Shown here piece after piece: positions 61,299 through 64,000 of a stretch of 64,000 bases of DNA. Each line of letters opens with the position of its first letter. The first letter of the stretch is position 1. Position numbers and translations under genes: made by a program. The DNA comes from Vulcanimicrobium sp035943995 (GTDB lineage: Bacteria > Vulcanimicrobiota > Vulcanimicrobiia > Vulcanimicrobiales > Vulcanimicrobiaceae): positions 33,482 to 97,481 of the forward strand of contig DASZBS010000066.1 of assembly GCA_035943995.1 (NCBI GenBank). Direction: 5' to 3'. Below the pieces are notes generated by a model. It made no database searches and was not told the DNA's origin. It saw only the letters and a list, made by a program, of their open reading frames with translations.

Positions 61299-62409
61299 GC
61301 CCCGGCGCCGCGTCGCACTGTTCGCATCGCTCGAGACGGAGCGGTTGCTGCTCGAGCCGATCCGGGCGGAGCACGCGGACGGCATGTTCGAAGGCTTGCG
61401 CGAGCCGTCGCTCTACGCATATCAAACCGACGAGCCTCCGCGCGATCTCGCGTCGCTGCGCGAGCGCTACGTGCGGCTCGCGCAGGGGGTTTCGCCCGAC
61501 GGGACGTTTCGCTGGCTGAACTGGATCCTGGTGCGGCGCGACGGCGGCGGTACGGCCGGCTACGTGCAGGCGACGGTGCGCGACGACCGGTCGTCGGCAG
61601 AGATCGGCTATCTCGTCCTCGGCGCGCACCAGCGCCGCGGCTTCGCCGCGGAATCCGTCGAGGCGATGATCCGGCACCTGTTTCGCGCGGGCGTCGGCGA
61701 GCTGCACGCGGTGATCGACGTGCGCAATCGCGCGTCGCTCGCGCTGATCGAACGGCTCGCGTTCATCCGCACGAAGACGCGCGAGTCGGACGACGTGATC
61801 GGCGGCGTGCGCTGGTTCGATCACGAGTACGTGCGCCGGCGGCCGGGCGTCCGCGGCTTCCCCGCGCTCGAGACGCCGCGCATGCGCCTGGAGCCGATCC
61901 GCGCCGGTCACGCGGATGCGCTGTACGCGGGCTTGCGCGACCCGTCGCTGTACGTATATCTCGCGGACGAGACGCCGCCGGCGACGCGCGCCGAGCTGCG
62001 CGAACGCTTCGCGCGCTTCGTGCGCACGGACGAGTGGGTGTGGGCGCTCGTCATGCGCGACGGCACGGGCGCTGCGGGGATCGTGGTGGCGTCGTTCCGG
62101 TTCGGCGACGGCACCGGCGTGCCGCATTGTATCGTCGCGCACCGGTTCCAGCACCGCGGACTCGCACGCGAAGCCGTTGCGGCGGTGGTCGAGTTGTTGC
62201 TGCGGCGCGGGGTGCAGCATGCGTGGGCGCCGATGGACCCGCGCAACCAGGCGGGCGCGGCGGTGTTCGAAGCGCTCGGCTTCGAGCGCGTCGATGCGGT
62301 CGTGGGGATGCCGGAGCGCGCGGACGACGACGTCGCGAACGTGCTGTATGCCCTCGATCTGCCGGACCCCAGGACGGCTGGCGCCGGGGCGCCGAATCCA
62401 GGGACATGA
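61285..62409 (+). CDS. Tandem double GNAT acetyltransferase
   Basis: 374 residues with two RimJ/RimL-type GNAT domains. Domain 1 (~8-185) begins LETERLLLEPIRAEHADGMF and has GYLVLGAHQRRGFAAESVEA; domain 2 (~192-355) begins LETPRMRLEPIRAGHADALY and has CIVAHRFQHRGLAREAVAAV. The two halves are clearly duplicates. GTG start 14 bases inside the photolyase gene. Substrate unknown. Confidence 0.88.
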   Translation: MRRPEPRRRVALFASLETERLLLEPIRAEHADGMFEGLREPSLYAYQTDEPPRDLASLRERYVRLAQGVSPDGTFRWLNWILVRRDGGGTAGYVQATVRDDRSSAEIGYLVLGAHQRRGFAAESVEAMIRHLFRAGVGELHAVIDVRNRASLALIERLAFIRTKTRESDDVIGGVRWFDHEYVRRRPGVRGFPALETPRMRLEPIRAGHADALYAGLRDPSLYVYLADETPPATRAELRERFARFVRTDEWVWALVMRDGTGAAGIVVASFRFGDGTGVPHCIVAHRFQHRGLAREAVAAVVELLLRRGVQHAWAPMDPRNQAGAAVFEALGFERVDAVVGMPERADDDVANVLYALDLPDPRTAGAGAPNPGT

Positions 62410-63836
62410 GCGATCAGCCCGCCGCGGCCCACGACAGCAGCACCCCCGAGAACCTCCTGCGCTTCATGGTGACCGGCTGGGCGACCGCGCCGAGCTCGCC
62501 CGCGAGCCCGGTCGAGGGGCGCGAGCGGTTCGCGGCCCGGCGCGAGGCGCTGTCGCGCGCGTTCCCCGGCGAGACGCTCGTCGTGCCGACCGGCCACGAG
62601 AAGGTCCGCGCCAACGACACCAACCACCGCTTCCGCCCTGGGACCGACTTCTATTACCTCACCGGTAACCACGAGCCGGAAAACGTGCTCGTTCTGGCGC
62701 CGGCGGGCGACGGCCACGCCGCGACGCTCTACTGCGAGCCCAATCCCGGCAAGGCCGACGCGACGTTCTTCACCGACCGGGCCAAGGGCGAGCTCTGGGT
62801 CGGCCCGCGGCTCGGTCTGGAGCCGACCGCCCAGCGGTACGGCGTCGCCACCAAACCGCTGAGCGCGCTGCAGGACGATCTCGCCGCGGCCGTGACGCAA
62901 ACGCCGTACCGCGTCGTCCGCCGTGTCGATCCGGCGCTCGACGCAGCGCTCGATGCGGCGCTCCCGGAGCAAACGGAGCGCGACACGGCGTTCGCGGCAT
63001 TTCTTTCCGAGCTGCGGCTGATCAAGGACGAGCTGGAGATCCGCGAGATGCGGCGCGCGGTCGACGCGACGCACCGCGCGTTCGACGACGTCGTGCGCGC
63101 GCTCCCGACCGCGCACACCGAGCGCGTGATCGAAGGCGCGTTCAACGCGCGGGCGCGCGTCGAAGGCAACGACGTCGGCTACCTGACCATCGCGGCGACC
63201 GGGCCCAACGCGACCACGCTGCACTGGACGCGCAACGACCGCACCGTCGGCGAGAACGAACTGCTGCTGCTCGACGCCGGCGTGGAGGCGGAGTCGCTCT
63301 ACACCGCCGACATCACGCGCACGCTGCCGATCTCGGGCACGTTCACGCCGGAACAGCGCGCGATCTACGACCTCGTGCTCGCCGCGCAGGACGCGGCGTT
63401 GGCGCAGTGCAAGCCGGGCAACGACTTTCTCGAACCGAACCGCGCGGCGATGCAGGTGCTCGCGCAGGGGCTCGAGCGGCTCGGCATCCTCGCCTCGGCG
63501 CAAGAAGCGCTGCGCGACGAGAACCTGTTCTACAAGCGCTACTCGCTGCACAACGTCAGCCACATGCTCGGGCTCGACGTGCACGACTGCGCGGCGGCGC
63601 GCGCCGAGACGTACAAGCTCGGCGCGCTGAAAACGGGGATGGTGCTCACGGTCGAGCCGGGACTCTACTTCCAGCTCGACGACCTGACCGTGCCGGCCCG
63701 CTATCGCGGGATCGGCGTGCGCATCGAAGACGACGTGCTCATCACCGAGAGCGGCGTCGACGTCCTCTCGGCGGCGATCCCGCGCCGCACGGAGGACGTC
63801 GAAGCGTGGGTGTCGTCGGCGAAGACGCCGGCCTAG
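62406..63836 (+). CDS. Xaa-Pro aminopeptidase (M24B)
   Basis: 476 residues, ATG overlapping the previous stop. N-terminal creatinase-like domain (HRFRPGTDFYYLTGNHEPEN) and pita-bread catalytic domain with metal ligands Asp in LLDAGVE and TADITRTLP, His in HNVSHMLGLDVHD, Glu in TVEPGLYF and GVRIEDDVL. Removes the first residue of peptides with proline second. Confidence 0.95.
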   Translation: MSDQPAAAHDSSTPENLLRFMVTGWATAPSSPASPVEGRERFAARREALSRAFPGETLVVPTGHEKVRANDTNHRFRPGTDFYYLTGNHEPENVLVLAPAGDGHAATLYCEPNPGKADATFFTDRAKGELWVGPRLGLEPTAQRYGVATKPLSALQDDLAAAVTQTPYRVVRRVDPALDAALDAALPEQTERDTAFAAFLSELRLIKDELEIREMRRAVDATHRAFDDVVRALPTAHTERVIEGAFNARARVEGNDVGYLTIAATGPNATTLHWTRNDRTVGENELLLLDAGVEAESLYTADITRTLPISGTFTPEQRAIYDLVLAAQDAALAQCKPGNDFLEPNRAAMQVLAQGLERLGILASAQEALRDENLFYKRYSLHNVSHMLGLDVHDCAAARAETYKLGALKTGMVLTVEPGLYFQLDDLTVPARYRGIGVRIEDDVLITESGVDVLSAAIPRRTEDVEAWVSSAKTPA

Positions 63837-63837
63837 A

Positions 63838-64000
63838 TCAGCTCTGGCCCTGCGGCGAGCCGGTGCCGCCCGGCAGCCGCGCGTCGACCCAGTCGCTCAC
63901 GAGCGGCACGTCGACGTCGTCGCCTTGCCATACCTTGAACGCGTAGACGATGCTGGCCACGATGAACACCGGAACGATGAACGGCAGCAGCGGCCACGCG
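63838..64000 (-). CDS. DUF4870-like membrane protein, C-terminal fragment
   Basis: The last ~53 residues of a gene that enters from beyond the window: WPLLPFIVPVFIVASIVYAF (a membrane helix), then KVWQGDDVDVPLVSDWVDAR and a polar Gly/Ser tail. The helix followed by a short QGxxxxVPLxSDW turn is like DUF4870-type small membrane proteins. Convergent with the aminopeptidase, one base apart. Confidence 0.6.
   Translation of the reverse strand, partial: AWPLLPFIVPVFIVASIVYAFKVWQGDDVDVPLVSDWVDARLPGGTGSPQGQS

Noticed and set aside
1..64000. CRISPR arrays, rRNA, tRNA, transposases and prophage structural genes
   Set aside because: No regular direct repeats with spacers, no rRNA motifs, no convincing tRNA and no DDE/recombinase protein were found.

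Overview
The window is one contiguous stretch of high-GC bacterial chromosome, densely coded on both strands. The cell appears to be Gram-negative: there is an outer-membrane usher-like barrel, a LolA-like periplasmic protein, lipoproteins and periplasmic c-type cytochromes. Many starts are GTG, TTG or even CTG inside 4-base stop/start overlaps. The mix (DUF4331, Ferritin_2-like proteins, many ECF sigma/RskA pairs, a Gram-positive-type LexA box) would fit a soil phylum such as Candidatus Eremiobacterota/Vulcanimicrobiota, but that placement is only an inference. No rRNA, tRNA, CRISPR array or intact transposase was seen.

Layout. 1-2.3 kb: end of an MFS exporter and three secreted or membrane hypotheticals. 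2.4-6.1 kb: accessory patch with lower GC. It holds a truncated-haemoglobin/ankyrin fusion broken by a one-base frameshift, an SOS-type promoter ahead of small ORFs, a dead VOC gene, a TacAT-type toxin-antitoxin pair and a fragment of a TcuB-like membrane protein. 6.1-13 kb: an ECF sigma factor divergent from a Cys-rich mini-protein, a TPR/DUF4331 pair, a TIM-barrel isomerase and a large NB-ARC/TPR regulator. 13-20.8 kb: cupredoxin, histidine phosphatase, Tat-type metallophosphoesterase and di-haem cytochrome c, then two tandem ECF sigma/anti-sigma operons facing two ferritin-like genes. 21-26.8 kb: MntH and a YihY membrane protein, a Crp-like regulator, STAS and SpoIIE-type sigma-control proteins, then a decayed second copy of the mntH-yihY block. 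27-31.2 kb: a four-gene chaperone-usher-like pilus operon with an unusual usher.

31-44 kb: a pentapeptide-repeat membrane protein, DUF5996, an enolase-superfamily enzyme, a metallothionein-like protein, a GH20 hexosaminidase, a molybdopterin oxidoreductase, a prolyl oligopeptidase and a DUF2249-Crp regulator. 44-50 kb: enoyl-CoA hydratase, PhoU, a class V aminotransferase, DUF1345, an ATP-grasp-like protein and a Cof-type HAD phosphatase. 50-64 kb: a housekeeping run on the + strand with moaD, moaE, moeB-rhodanese and moaA (molybdenum cofactor), rfbC, aldo-keto reductase, queG, photolyase, a double GNAT protein and an Xaa-Pro aminopeptidase.

How genes may work together. The molybdenum-cofactor genes could supply the molybdopterin oxidoreductase at 37.5 kb. 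The 13-23 kb block reads as a metal/oxidative-stress locus (cupredoxin, cytochrome, ferritin-like proteins, MntH) under ECF control; a perfect 11-bp inverted repeat between the second sigma operon and the ferritin genes looks like two divergent promoters with the same -10 element. The most unusual features are the usher operon, the haemoglobin-ankyrin gene, the SOS-controlled small-ORF unit and the paired Cys-rich mini-proteins beside sigma-control genes.
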